Numbered from the stretch's first letter, positions 1 through 8,658 are shown. The stretch is DNA of 34,528 nt from JBGPBY01 sp041481485 (GCA_041481485.1 JBGPBY010000007.1:1-34528); one strand, 5' to 3'. The notes: generated by a model from the sequence alone, not told the origin. Numbers and translations are program-made.

Positions 1-624
1 CATGACTTTTGTCCGCTGCAAACACTGCAACCCTTCACACTGATAGATTCCGTTGTCCACCTCAAATTGGCTGCCCTGCCTCAAACAATTGAAGTAACAA
101 CATTCGATATCAGCAGACGAGTCATCGATCACATCAATTCGCTTCATGAGCGCGGGAAAGACGGCAAACCTTATGAAATAAGACTTCCTTTCGAGTCCGG
201 TTCGCCCTGGACAGTGGAATTGAGAAGCTATTGGCAAGCAGCCGGGAATCAGGTCGGAACGGAAGTCTCTGTTCCCAAACCTCCTTCGATTGGGAAGCAA
301 CTTTCTGAGAGAGGAATTCGCGTTCGGCCCCAGATCGCCGCTAAGGTATCCGCGGTGGATTTCAACGTCGTTACTCAGAGGTGGAACGGCCAGCCGTTCG
401 ACCTCATCGTTGCGACAAATGTGCTCGCTTATTACGACAAACTCGACCAGGCGCTCGCGTTTTCAGGAATCGAAGCCATGCTTCGCCCCGGAGGGCTCTT
501 CTTGACGAATAACGTCGTCATTGAGCTGCCCTTCTCGCGTTTGCGGGCTACCGGGCTTGTCAGGGTGGAATACTCTCGCAAGCTGGCATGGACCGATCAC
601 ATCTTCTGGTACGTTCGGCAATAG
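1..624 (+). CDS. SAM-dependent methyltransferase, C-terminal part (5' end outside window)
   Basis: The reading frame is open from base 1 to the TAG at 622-624, so the gene starts upstream of the window; the TTG at 67 is probably internal. The segment FDLIVATNVLAYYDKL, followed by a helix and then MLRPGGLFLTNN, is the typical end of a class I Rossmann methyltransferase: strand 4 (FDLIVATNVL), helix and strand 5 with the post-strand 'LRPGG'. Such enzymes transfer a methyl group from S-adenosylmethionine. The SAM-binding glycine loop would lie upstream and is not visible, and the substrate cannot be inferred. The spacing resembles CheR-like or small-molecule methyltransferases. It is separated by 144 bp from the next gene, which has its own promoter region, so it belongs to an upstream unit. 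The fold is fairly certain, the specific role unknown. Confidence 0.72.
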   Translation, partial: HDFCPLQTLQPFTLIDSVVHLKLAALPQTIEVTTFDISRRVIDHINSLHERGKDGKPYEIRLPFESGSPWTVELRSYWQAAGNQVGTEVSVPKPPSIGKQLSERGIRVRPQIAAKVSAVDFNVVTQRWNGQPFDLIVATNVLAYYDKLDQALAFSGIEAMLRPGGLFLTNNVVIELPFSRLRATGLVRVEYSRKLAWTDHIFWYVRQ

Positions 625-676
625 CTGTCCGTTGGCTCGGCCAGAAATCGATTGCTGAATTTCCCATACTAAATTA

Positions 677-727
677 ACAATATGACTCATATATTCAAAT
701 TCAAATTGACAATATGGATCATATAGT
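677..727 (+). promoter_or_regulatory. Promoter region with two near-identical 17-bp direct repeats, before the TonB receptor
   Basis: ACAATATGACTCATATA (677-693) and ACAATATGGATCATATA (709-725) match at 15 of 17 positions and start 32 bp apart, about three helical turns. Each copy also has internal dyad symmetry (TATGA-n-TCATA in the first, TATG-nnn-CATA in the second). A possible promoter is TTCAAA (700-705), a 16-bp spacer and TATAGT (722-727); its -10 box lies in the second repeat. The layout suggests two dimeric regulator sites, one overlapping the promoter. The regulator is unknown. The repeats are seen directly; the promoter and operator roles are inferred. Confidence 0.5.
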
Positions 728-768
728 GATTTGATTCCGCGGGTTTTCACAGATTCAAGGGGGATGAC

Positions 769-3700
769 GTGCGAAAAGTTGTTGTATTTATTTTGATCTT
801 AGTGATTTTGAGTTTCTGGAGTGCCTCTGGCGCCTACGCTCAGGCCAATGCTTCACTGGGTGGATTTGTTCAGGACGCCACCAAGGCGCTGATACCTGGT
901 GTTACGGTCACACTGACCAACGTAAATACCGGTGTCGTGGAAACAAAATTGACCAACGATGCCGGCGCCTATCAATTTCCCGCGGTTCCGCCGGGAACCT
1001 ATAAGCTTTCGGGCGAACTGAACGGCTTCAGCCCCGCTGTTGAAAACAACGTGCAGTTGGGAGCCTCTACGCAGGTGCAAATCAACCTCACCCTGCAGGT
1101 TGGTACCGGGCCCGGAACCGTCGTCCAGGTGGAAGCTGCAGGCGGCACCAGGGTCAATGAAACATCCTCGTCCGTCGGCGATGTGCTGACCAGGGAACGC
1201 ATCGAGAATCTCCCCCTTGTTGGAAATAACATCCTCGATCTGTTGACGGTTCTTCCGGGCTACCGCGAAAGTTACCTCGGACCGGCCTTCGCGACGGTCG
1301 GTGGTTTGGGTCTGGACACCGTCAACGCCACGGTAAACGGTATCAGTACGAACAGTACGCGCAACCAGGCCAGTAACCCCTCCGTGGGCATCCAGGCGTA
1401 TACGAACACCGTCATGAACCCGGATCTTGTTGGCGAAATCCGTTTGATTCTCGCACCCGTCGATGCGGAGCTCGGCCGCGGCAACGCGCAGATTCAGATT
1501 CAGACGCGTTCGGGCACCAACAAGTACACCGGAAGCGTGGTTTGGAATGTTCAGAACACCGCGCTGAATGCGAACACGTGGACCAATAACCACACGGCGA
1601 GATTCACAACGGTCAATGGAGTTTCGACGAAGATCAGCGATAAGACACTTCCGGACTGGCGGAATATCAACCAGCTGACGGGCAGCTATGGCGGTCCGAT
1701 CATCAAGAATAAGACGTTTTTCTTTTTCCTCTACGATAAGCAGATGGTCAATGCCCGGACGACGGTGACGAACCAGGTGTTGACCGATGCGGCGCGGCAG
1801 GGAATCTTCCGCTATTTCCCTGGCTGGAATCCGGGGAATGCAAATTCTGCAATCCCCTCATCCTTTAATAATAGTACGACTGGGGTGTACGCATCGGTCG
1901 ATGTTGCGGGAAACCCGCTTCCGGGGTGCAGCGTGGTTGGTCCAGCCTCGTTGAACTGTGTTCCGGATCCTGCAAGCGGTACAGTTGGGGCAGCCAACCC
2001 GTATCCGAACAAGCTCACCTGTTTCAGCATTTTCGGAAACGTGCTGGCAGACGGAATTACTCCGATTAATCAACAGATCAAAGATCAGTATTGTCCAGGA
2101 GGCAACTTCATCCTCCCCAACGCTGGTACGACCTGGGATTCGAGAAGGCCAGGGCCGGATTCCACGGGATTCATGGCCAGAGTTCTCGCCCTGGCTCCAC
2201 ATGCCAATACCTGGAATGCTTTTAGTAACGTCACCCTGGCCAACATTGGTGATGGCTTGAATACGGCCGGCAACACGTATCTGCGCGGCACGAAGGGCTC
2301 CGGCACGCTTCAGGGCGCCATTGGTGTTGTGCAGTCCGCCGGCGATTACCAGAATCGCCAGCAGTTCAACATCAGAGTTGACCATACGATCAACAATCGC
2401 AATCGGGTGAGTGCTTCCATTAATTATGAAATGGATGACGCCGCAGCAAATAATGCGGCATATCAGGGTGGTTTACAGGGGAATACCCATCGCCGGCCTG
2501 CGTCGTACGCGTTTAACGGGACGTCGACGCTGACGGCGCACTTGGTGAATGAATCGCGTTTCGGTGTCAGTATCAATAAGAACCAGCAGTCGCCGGCATG
2601 GAACAATGTGCAGTATCCGGATGTCGCCAAGCTGGCGAGGACTTTCCTGTTGCAGGGTGGTGTGGATGCCGTAAGCGGAAGGAATCAGCCGGTTATTTTC
2701 AATCCCGGAGCCAACGTCAACGGCTTTATGAATTTTGCGCCCACCGACTTGGCCAGCAGCAGCCCCAACTGGAATTATGCCGACACCGTGCGATGGACCC
2801 ACGGAAAGCATTCGGTCAGCCTGGGTGGAGAGTACCGGCGGCCGGAGACGTCTGGGTTTACGACCAGTTCGTATTCCTCGGCGACCCTGGGTAACTTTGG
2901 GGCTTCGGGGTTCCCCGCTCCGCTCATGAACACGGTTGCCAATTTTTCTGGTGGCAGTGGAGACCAGGCCACATCGGTCGGACTTCTTCCGGGATTTCTA
3001 GCGGCAGCACGTACGAATGCGGTCAGCCTAACCTACCTTCAAAACGGTTCGCTGGGGACGGTGTCGACGCCCTACTGGATGGATAACCAGGCCGATCGTG
3101 AGGCCAAAACCTGGAGGAGCGCGGCAACGATAAAAAGCTTCGATACAGGTACCGATCCGTACAGCCATCAGACGCGAAGTCAGGTTTCCAATGAATGGAG
3201 CGTGTTTGCCAAGGACGACTTCAAGGTGCTCAAGCGCCTGACGTTGAATTTGGGCCTTCGCTTCGACTTGAATATGTCGCCTTACCTTCGGGGGGGATTG
3301 ACCAGTAATTTTGTCGGCGATGGCGCGGGGTTATATGGCGCCGGCCGCCCGGTCAGCGGCGATCTTCTTTCACAGTGGCTGAGACCGGGGAATCTGTACC
3401 TGTCGGGGTACGGCAGTAACGCCACGGGAGCGAACGGGCTGGGAACTGCGGCGCCACTCCAGTGTCAGTTGGGAGTGACTCAGACCCCCATCGCTCCGAC
3501 GGGTGGCGGTCCGGTGCTGAGCCTTCCGGCCTCGACCTGCGATCCGAATCTGATGTCTACGGTCCAATTCATCGGGCCGGGTTCCGTTAATCCCGACAAG
3601 ACACTGGTTCCGCAGAAGGGACGATGGAGCCCTGCGATAGGTTTTGCATGGCAGGTTCCGTTTTTCGGTGAAGGCAAGACCACGATGCGAGGTGGATTCC

Positions 3701-5571
3701 AGCGCACGTATGGCGGAGCCGGGGCGGCCTTTCAATCGGGTGCCGGCAGCGGCCCTGGTGGAGACAGCCTGACTTCAGCCACTGCGAATTTCAGCACTTC
3801 GGCAGACCCCCTCTTGAGCATTATTAATGGAGGGCTGGCTCCGACCATTGCGGACATTGCTAAATTCATTCCGGTACCGCCGACCCGGTTGCCGGGGCAG
3901 GCGATTCCGATTGCGAACCGCTCGGTTGCCGTGACTCAGGCCATGTATGCTCCCGACTACATCACACCTTATACGGACAATTTCACGTTGTCGGTCACAC
4001 GCAATATCGGCCGGAACTACACCGTGGATGTGCGGTTTGTGGATACCCTCGGCCGGAGACTGGCAGGAACGCAGGACCTGAACCTCAATAACGTGTATCA
4101 CAACCCCGAGTTGTTGCATGCATTGGATGTGACACGGGCCGGTGGAAACGATCCCCTCTTCGATCAGATGCTGATGGGATTGAACCTCATCGGTCTGAAT
4201 GCGGCGGGCCAGGCAGTCACTGGCTATAATGCTCCGGTGGGTTCGATGGGCACGTTCACGCCAACCAGTGGGCCTGTTGTTCCGATTCAAGAGCGCGGTT
4301 CGATGCAACTTCGCCGGTCCCTGACCTTCGCACCCTCTCTGGCAAACGGGGATTACGTTACCGTAATCAATAGTCTGTTTAATTTCACCAACACCGCCCT
4401 CGGTACGGCGGTTGGCCTGGAGCCAACACCCACCAATGTGGACCCGGTGACAGGACTGGCGCCGAATCCGTCTGGGAAGCTGTTGCGCAACGGCTGCAAC
4501 CGTATTGCGGACGGTAAGACGGCGGGTTTTGTGGTTGCCGACGCCAACGATCCGAACTTCGGAAAGACGATCCTGCCGCGATGCTTTCCTGAGAATTACT
4601 TCTATGCGAATCCTCAGGTTTCCACTGCGAACTATAACTCGAACACCGGACGCACCAACTATCAGTCTGGACAATTTCAGTTCACGGCGCGGCCGGTACA
4701 GGGGGTCAGCCTTCAGGGCACGCTCACCTGGAACAAGACGATGAACCTTCCAACCAGCGGGTACACCGACCCGTTGAATCCGGAGATGGATTACCGTTTG
4801 ACTGCCGCAACTGGGAAGGAGCTGCGTGCCAACGGAACATTTGAGTTGCCGATCGGTCCCAACAAAATTATCTTCGGCAACAGTTCGGGATGGTTTGCGC
4901 GTGCCATTGAAAAATGGCAGACCAGCTTTATCCTGACGCTGCCGGAAGGACAGGTTCGGAGCATCACCGGGAACAACATGTTGTATGCGAACGGTCGGCC
5001 GGACGTTGTCGGACCCTGGGACAATCCGAGAGGAGAAGTCCATTGGGGCACAGGTTCCAGTTCGAACTACTTCGGCGGGGACACCAGTCCCTACGCCACT
5101 TATAGGGATCCCCAGTGCGGGTCCAGCGCTGTGATGCAGATAGAGCCCATTACAGGTGTTTTCTTTGGAGCTCCAACTTCCGGAACCAATACATCGCAAT
5201 GCACCTTGAATGGATTGGGAAAGATTGTTCCTGCCGGAACACCGGGCGCCATCCCAGCCAACACATCCGGTCTTTTTGTCATTCCCCTGCTCCAGAATCC
5301 GTTGCCTGGCCATCAGGGCAATCTGGGATTTGCCACGATGAAAATCATTTCCACCCGGAGACTGGATGGCAATGCCAGCAAACAGTTCCGGATTTCGGAA
5401 TCGAAGTCGGTGCAGGTTCGAATCGATGCGACGAATATCCTGAACCACCCGCAGGAGAATGTTCCGAGCGGGTTGGATTTTTTCAGTGTGTTCTCAAATA
5501 CATTCGGACAGATGAATGGAAAGAGTACCTCCAGCCGTACCTTCCAGGCCCAGCTCCGCCTTTCGTTCTAA
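769..5571 (+). CDS. TonB-dependent receptor, Oar-like, with N-terminal carboxypeptidase-regulatory domain
   Basis: This is a 1600-residue outer-membrane receptor. The GTG start at 769 is preceded by an AAGGGGG ribosome-binding site; the ATG at 764 is out of frame. Residues 1-25 are a Sec signal ending AYAQ. Residues about 27-110 form a carboxypeptidase-regulatory Ig-like domain (GGFVQDATKALIPGVTVTLT, then GAYQFPAVPPGTYKLS). A plug-type domain follows at about 120-260 (NLPLVGNNILDLLTVLPG, and VDAELGRGNAQIQIQTRSGT). The remainder is Asn/Gly/Ser/Thr-rich beta-barrel sequence with closing strands such as VQVRIDATNILNHP and a final aromatic residue (QLRLSF), as expected of outer-membrane barrels. 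Relatives take up large substrates with energy from TonB-ExbBD; the ligand is not predictable. It stands alone between its own promoter region and a strong terminator. It is longer than most members of the family, which usually have 1000-1200 residues. Confidence 0.93.
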   Translation: MRKVVVFILILVILSFWSASGAYAQANASLGGFVQDATKALIPGVTVTLTNVNTGVVETKLTNDAGAYQFPAVPPGTYKLSGELNGFSPAVENNVQLGASTQVQINLTLQVGTGPGTVVQVEAAGGTRVNETSSSVGDVLTRERIENLPLVGNNILDLLTVLPGYRESYLGPAFATVGGLGLDTVNATVNGISTNSTRNQASNPSVGIQAYTNTVMNPDLVGEIRLILAPVDAELGRGNAQIQIQTRSGTNKYTGSVVWNVQNTALNANTWTNNHTARFTTVNGVSTKISDKTLPDWRNINQLTGSYGGPIIKNKTFFFFLYDKQMVNARTTVTNQVLTDAARQGIFRYFPGWNPGNANSAIPSSFNNSTTGVYASVDVAGNPLPGCSVVGPASLNCVPDPASGTVGAANPYPNKLTCFSIFGNVLADGITPINQQIKDQYCPGGNFILPNAGTTWDSRRPGPDSTGFMARVLALAPHANTWNAFSNVTLANIGDGLNTAGNTYLRGTKGSGTLQGAIGVVQSAGDYQNRQQFNIRVDHTINNRNRVSASINYEMDDAAANNAAYQGGLQGNTHRRPASYAFNGTSTLTAHLVNESRFGVSINKNQQSPAWNNVQYPDVAKLARTFLLQGGVDAVSGRNQPVIFNPGANVNGFMNFAPTDLASSSPNWNYADTVRWTHGKHSVSLGGEYRRPETSGFTTSSYSSATLGNFGASGFPAPLMNTVANFSGGSGDQATSVGLLPGFLAAARTNAVSLTYLQNGSLGTVSTPYWMDNQADREAKTWRSAATIKSFDTGTDPYSHQTRSQVSNEWSVFAKDDFKVLKRLTLNLGLRFDLNMSPYLRGGLTSNFVGDGAGLYGAGRPVSGDLLSQWLRPGNLYLSGYGSNATGANGLGTAAPLQCQLGVTQTPIAPTGGGPVLSLPASTCDPNLMSTVQFIGPGSVNPDKTLVPQKGRWSPAIGFAWQVPFFGEGKTTMRGGFQRTYGGAGAAFQSGAGSGPGGDSLTSATANFSTSADPLLSIINGGLAPTIADIAKFIPVPPTRLPGQAIPIANRSVAVTQAMYAPDYITPYTDNFTLSVTRNIGRNYTVDVRFVDTLGRRLAGTQDLNLNNVYHNPELLHALDVTRAGGNDPLFDQMLMGLNLIGLNAAGQAVTGYNAPVGSMGTFTPTSGPVVPIQERGSMQLRRSLTFAPSLANGDYVTVINSLFNFTNTALGTAVGLEPTPTNVDPVTGLAPNPSGKLLRNGCNRIADGKTAGFVVADANDPNFGKTILPRCFPENYFYANPQVSTANYNSNTGRTNYQSGQFQFTARPVQGVSLQGTLTWNKTMNLPTSGYTDPLNPEMDYRLTAATGKELRANGTFELPIGPNKIIFGNSSGWFARAIEKWQTSFILTLPEGQVRSITGNNMLYANGRPDVVGPWDNPRGEVHWGTGSSSNYFGGDTSPYATYRDPQCGSSAVMQIEPITGVFFGAPTSGTNTSQCTLNGLGKIVPAGTPGAIPANTSGLFVIPLLQNPLPGHQGNLGFATMKIISTRRLDGNASKQFRISESKSVQVRIDATNILNHPQENVPSGLDFFSVFSNTFGQMNGKSTSSRTFQAQLRLSF

Positions 5572-5588
5572 CTTCTGGCTCGGACAAG

Positions 5589-5625
5589 AAAGCCCCCTTG
5601 CAGTACAACTGCAAGGGGGCTTTTT
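5589..5625 (+). terminator. Rho-independent terminator after the TonB receptor gene
   Basis: A perfect 16-bp stem (5589-5604 with 5608-5623) closes a 3-base loop ACA. The GC-rich core AGCCCCCTTGCAG is followed by a run of five T. It begins 17 bp after the receptor stop codon. Because the stem is flanked by A and T runs it could also work in the opposite direction, but no gene converges on it. Confidence 0.93.
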
Positions 5626-5726
5626 GGCTTCAGTACCGTTGCAGCGTGTCACTCTTTCAACTATGCTCAGGCGCGCTGTCCGGCAGTGCAATAGATGTCA
5701 GCGGTTCTTTATTACTGGAGAGTGAA

Positions 5727-6611
5727 ATGAAACCATTGACCGCCGCATTTGTTTTCGTCAGTGTCTTGCTCGTGATTGCGCCAATGCTCCTGGCGCAGTG
5801 GCCCTCTTTCCCATCGCGAGGGGTTCCGCGTACAGCTGCAGGTCAGCCGGATCTAGCGGCTCCGGCGCCGAGGACCGCTGACGGTAAGCCGGATCTTTCG
5901 GGAATCTGGGACAACGGCCGCAACACCAATGCCCCGCAGCTTGGAGCACGCGGCGCGGATCTCAACAGCGCTCCAGCCGCAACAACGGCTCCAGGGCGAG
6001 GCGCCGCCGGCGCCGGACCACCGAGCGCAACGTTCTTCAATGTTGGCGCAGGGTTTCCAGAGGGCTTGCCCTTTCAGCCGTGGGCCGCGGAACTGGTCGG
6101 AAAGCGGGTGGCCGACAACAGCAAAGATAATCCCGATGCGCACTGCCTTCCGATGGGCTTCATGCAGTTCCACACGCATTCCCAGCCGCGCAAGATCGTC
6201 CAGACCGCTGACATGATCATCATCATTTACGAGGCCAACAGTGGCCTGCGTCAGATCTTCCTGGATGGACGCTCCCTGCCTGGCAAGAATGTTGAACCAT
6301 GGTGGTACGGCTATTCGGTAGGCAAGTGGGAAGGGGACACTCTCGTTGTCGAAACAACCGGCTTCATCGATGACATCTGGCTGGATGTCCGAGGTAGTCC
6401 ACTGACATCGGCTGCCAAAGTCATCGAACGCTTCCGGCGTGTGAACTACGGCAACCTGGAAATCGAAATCACAGTCGACGATCCCAGGGCCTATACCAGG
6501 CCGTGGACCGTCAAGGTGAACCAGCGCATCTTTCCCGATACCGAGTTGATTGAATTCATTTGTGAGGAAAGAGACGCTACCCACTATGTCGGCGCGCAGC
6601 CGAAACCGTGA
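5727..6611 (+). CDS. Exported protein of unknown function with 'PDLSGIW' motif
   Basis: This is a 294-residue protein. The ATG at 5727 has GGAG seven bases upstream and starts directly with a signal peptide (residues 1-23, ending LLAQ). The frame is open further upstream, but that stretch runs through the terminator and the receptor's 3' end and is not coding. The mature N-terminus carries two related phrases, RTAAGQPDL and RTADGKPDLSGIW. A Gly/Ala/Pro-rich linker follows (about residues 70-100), then a beta-rich domain with CLPMGFMQFHTHSQPRKIVQ, WWYGYSVGKWEGDTLVVETT and a final Cys-Glu-Glu segment. Acidobacterial genomes hold many proteins with this PDLSGIW opening, often beside TonB receptors or beta-propeller oxidoreductases; none is characterised to my knowledge. 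Its stop overlaps a possible GTG start of the next gene, so the two are probably co-transcribed. The function is unknown. Confidence 0.85.
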   Translation: MKPLTAAFVFVSVLLVIAPMLLAQWPSFPSRGVPRTAAGQPDLAAPAPRTADGKPDLSGIWDNGRNTNAPQLGARGADLNSAPAATTAPGRGAAGAGPPSATFFNVGAGFPEGLPFQPWAAELVGKRVADNSKDNPDAHCLPMGFMQFHTHSQPRKIVQTADMIIIIYEANSGLRQIFLDGRSLPGKNVEPWWYGYSVGKWEGDTLVVETTGFIDDIWLDVRGSPLTSAAKVIERFRRVNYGNLEIEITVDDPRAYTRPWTVKVNQRIFPDTELIEFICEERDATHYVGAQPKP

Positions 6612-6640
6612 GACTGACCATGGCATATGATTCAGGCACC

Positions 6641-7747
6641 ATGAGGCGAGCCTTCGCCGCCGTCGCGACAATTGTTCTTCTTTCTGCAATGCCTGGAGGT
6701 GGCGCCGAGCCGCCGAAGGCACCCGTGTTTGCCGTCGACCCGGCGTGGCCGTCGATTCCGAACAACTGGGTGCTCGGCGAAGTGACGTCGATCTCAGTGG
6801 ACAAGGACGATCACATCTGGGTGCTGCACGTGCCGCAGTCGATTCCCGAAGCGCAGCGCGCGAACGCGGCGCCACCGGTGCTTGAGTTCGACGACAAGGG
6901 CAAACTCCTTACGAGCTGGGGCGGGCCGACCGGTGGCGACGAATGGCTCGGGCGCGAGCACGGCATCTTCGTCGACACGAATAACTTCGTCTGGATCGGC
7001 GGACGCGCGGGCTGGCCGAGAGCGACGACGCCTGGCTTGAGCGACGACGTGATCATGAAGTTCACGATGGCCGGCAAGCTCGTCATGCAGATCGGCCATC
7101 GCGGGCAGAGCAAGGGTAACACCGACACCGAAAACGTCCACCAGGCGACCGACGTCTTCGTGGACACCGAGGCCAAAGAGGTCTACGCGGCCGACGGCTA
7201 CGGCAACAAGCGCGTCGTCGTCTTCGACTCGGAGACGGGCAAGTTCAAGCGGATGTGGGGCGCGTTCGGCAATCCGCCGCCACCGACGTTGGCGCCCAAC
7301 GCCGCGGGGCCGCAGCCGCAGACCACACCCGACGGTCCGCCGGAATTCGGGTTGCCGCACGCCATCAAGGTTTCGAATGAAGGCATCGTCTACGTCGCGG
7401 ACAGAATCAACAATCGTATTCAGATGTTCACACGCGATGGGAAGTTCCTGAAGCAGGTGCGCGTGACGAACGAAGGCAGCACCGTCGTCCCCGTGCCCGC
7501 CGGCTTCGCGTTCTCGCCGGACCGCGAGCAGCAGTTCCTCTACGTCGTCGACTCGGGTCCGATGCGTGTCGTAATCTTCGACCGGCAGACAATGACGCAA
7601 ATCGGCGTGATCGGGACGAAGGGCGCGAAGCCCGGCGAGTTCGACATCGTCCATCACATGGCCGCCGACTCGAAGGGCAATCTCTACACGGCGGAGATCG
7701 TCAACAATCATCGCGCGCAGCGCTTTGTCCTGCAAAAGGGAAAGTGA
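6641..7747 (+). CDS. Exported NHL-repeat six-bladed beta-propeller protein
   Basis: I chose the ATG at 6641 because it opens directly with a signal peptide (MRRAFAAVATIVLLSAMPGG). An in-frame GTG at 6608, whose GTGA overlaps the previous stop, and an ATG at 6620 are alternatives, and none has a clear ribosome-binding site. The mature protein, about 350 residues, consists of repeated blades of NHL type: SISVDKDDHIWVLH, HGIFVDTNNFVWIGG, DVFVDTEAKEVYAADGYGNK, HAIKVSNEGIVYVADRINNR and HMAADSKGNLYTAE. Blades end in phrases such as RVVVFDSETGKF and RIQMFTRDGKF. The pattern resembles the lyase domain of peptidyl-alpha-amidating enzymes and other periplasmic NHL propellers, but catalytic metal and tyrosine residues cannot be assigned by eye. 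The gene is richer in G+C than its neighbours (a hand count gives 42 of 60 at 6901-6960 against 33 of 60 at 6181-6240), which suggests transfer. Confidence 0.85.
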   Translation: MRRAFAAVATIVLLSAMPGGGAEPPKAPVFAVDPAWPSIPNNWVLGEVTSISVDKDDHIWVLHVPQSIPEAQRANAAPPVLEFDDKGKLLTSWGGPTGGDEWLGREHGIFVDTNNFVWIGGRAGWPRATTPGLSDDVIMKFTMAGKLVMQIGHRGQSKGNTDTENVHQATDVFVDTEAKEVYAADGYGNKRVVVFDSETGKFKRMWGAFGNPPPPTLAPNAAGPQPQTTPDGPPEFGLPHAIKVSNEGIVYVADRINNRIQMFTRDGKFLKQVRVTNEGSTVVPVPAGFAFSPDREQQFLYVVDSGPMRVVIFDRQTMTQIGVIGTKGAKPGEFDIVHHMAADSKGNLYTAEIVNNHRAQRFVLQKGK

Positions 7748-7810
7748 TCTTAGGCAAGTTCACTGGACTAAGTGCTCCATTTCTTAAATACAGCAACTTA
7801 TGTTCGGAAC

Positions 7811-7927
7811 TGTAAGCGCGATTTCCCACTGTAGGGGCGGTCTATGACCGCCCACAATTTGTAAATACTGCACTCTCGAATTGGGGGGCGTTAATTGACC
7901 GCCCCTACAGTGGGAAATCGCGATTAC
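7811..7927. repeat. Paired inverted REP-like element (two copies facing each other)
   Basis: The left copy spans 7811-7859 and the right copy, in reverse orientation, about 7880-7927. The arms match almost throughout (TGTAA, one mismatch, then CGCGATTTCCCACTGTAGG and GGCGGTC), diverge for a few bases at the palindromic core and match again at CAATT. The left core is a perfect hairpin, GGGCGGTC-TAT-GACCGCCC (7835-7853). The pair lies between the 3' ends of two convergent genes, where it could act as a bidirectional transcription stop. Single relatives occur at 19771, 27848 (reverse) and 34461. Confidence 0.85.
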
Positions 7928-8010
7928 AGCTATTGTGCCGCTTTGAATACGTGTGCGTATTTATGAAACAGCCTACTTAGGATTCGGTCAGTGGGAATTT
8001 ACCCCTTGAT

Positions 8011-8658
8011 CTACGCGCTGGTCTTTGTGCGTACAGCGGCTTTTGGAGAAGCGGAAGCTGCCGGTTTGTTCTCGCGCCTTTCATTCTTTCGCGCAATTCG
8101 CTCGCGATCGCGTGCTTCAATTTTCTCGAGGCGCTCGAATTCGGATTCGCGGTGCATGAATGCTTTTGGATTCTCCTTCAAATCCGACCGAACAGCAGGA
8201 TGCTTCGACAGAAATTCTGAAAACTCCGGATGTCTGGAAATGAATTCCGGATTCTTTGCGAGTGCAGGGTCTTTGCGCAATTCCCTTTCGATGCCAGGGT
8301 GCGTATCCAAAAATACGTCCAGACTTGCCAATTCTCGCAGCGATTCATCGCGGCCGGATTTGTCAAACTGCTCTTCACGGTGCATGAAAAATCGCGGCGT
8401 CTCTTTCATTTCTTCGCGCACACCGGGATGAGTGGCCATGAAGGTTTTCAATTCCGGATGCTCTGACACCCACTGCGGGTTTTCGATCAGCCGGGGATTT
8501 TTCGTCAATTCCGCGTCGATTGCCGGATGAGTATCGAGAAAGTTATCGAAGTTCTGAAGTTCCTGGCGAGTGATATCGGGGTTCGGATTGCCGGCAGCAA
8601 AAGCCGCAGAACCCATCCCCAGATAGATAATCATCAAACCGACCTTGGTTATTTTCAC
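8011..8658 (-). CDS. Exported protein with two tandem 66-residue His-Pro repeats
   Basis: This is a 215-residue protein. The GTG start at 8658 follows a strong AAGGAGGAGA ribosome-binding site. Residues 1-22 are a signal peptide (ending AAFAAG). Two tandem copies follow, at residues 33-98 and 109-174. They share the framework FLDTHP, then a short helix with EL.K.P, NP, HPE, HP.VR, K..P and FMHRE. Each copy holds three His-Pro pairs and one Met-His-Arg-Glu at equivalent positions. The tail (175-215) is very basic and charged, then Ala/Ser/Lys-rich. I recall similar uncharacterised proteins from other Acidobacteria but no named function. The regular histidines could bind metal, or the proline-capped helices could simply form a solenoid; this is inference. 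The gene stands alone, with a 180-bp gap to the amine oxidase gene upstream. Confidence 0.85.
   Translation of the reverse strand: MKITKVGLMIIYLGMGSAAFAAGNPNPDITRQELQNFDNFLDTHPAIDAELTKNPRLIENPQWVSEHPELKTFMATHPGVREEMKETPRFFMHREEQFDKSGRDESLRELASLDVFLDTHPGIERELRKDPALAKNPEFISRHPEFSEFLSKHPAVRSDLKENPKAFMHRESEFERLEKIEARDRERIARKNERRENKPAASASPKAAVRTKTSA

Noticed and set aside
706..734. TTGACA at 706-711 as -35 box of the receptor promoter
   Set aside because: No fair -10 box lies 16-18 bp further on; the TTCAAA/TATAGT pair fits better.
3775..5448. 557-codon open frame on the minus strand inside the TonB receptor gene
   Set aside because: It is the antisense shadow of a long GC-rich gene; no signal, domain or ribosome-binding site supports it.
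5115..5726. In-frame extension upstream of the PDLSGIW protein
   Set aside because: It overlaps the receptor's 3' end in another frame and runs through a strong terminator; the signal peptide begins at 5727.
5853..6875. 340-codon minus-strand frame
   Set aside because: It is Arg/Pro-rich antisense text spanning two plus-strand genes, with no domain signature.
6794..7735. 313-codon minus-strand frame
   Set aside because: It is an antisense shadow of the high-GC NHL propeller gene.
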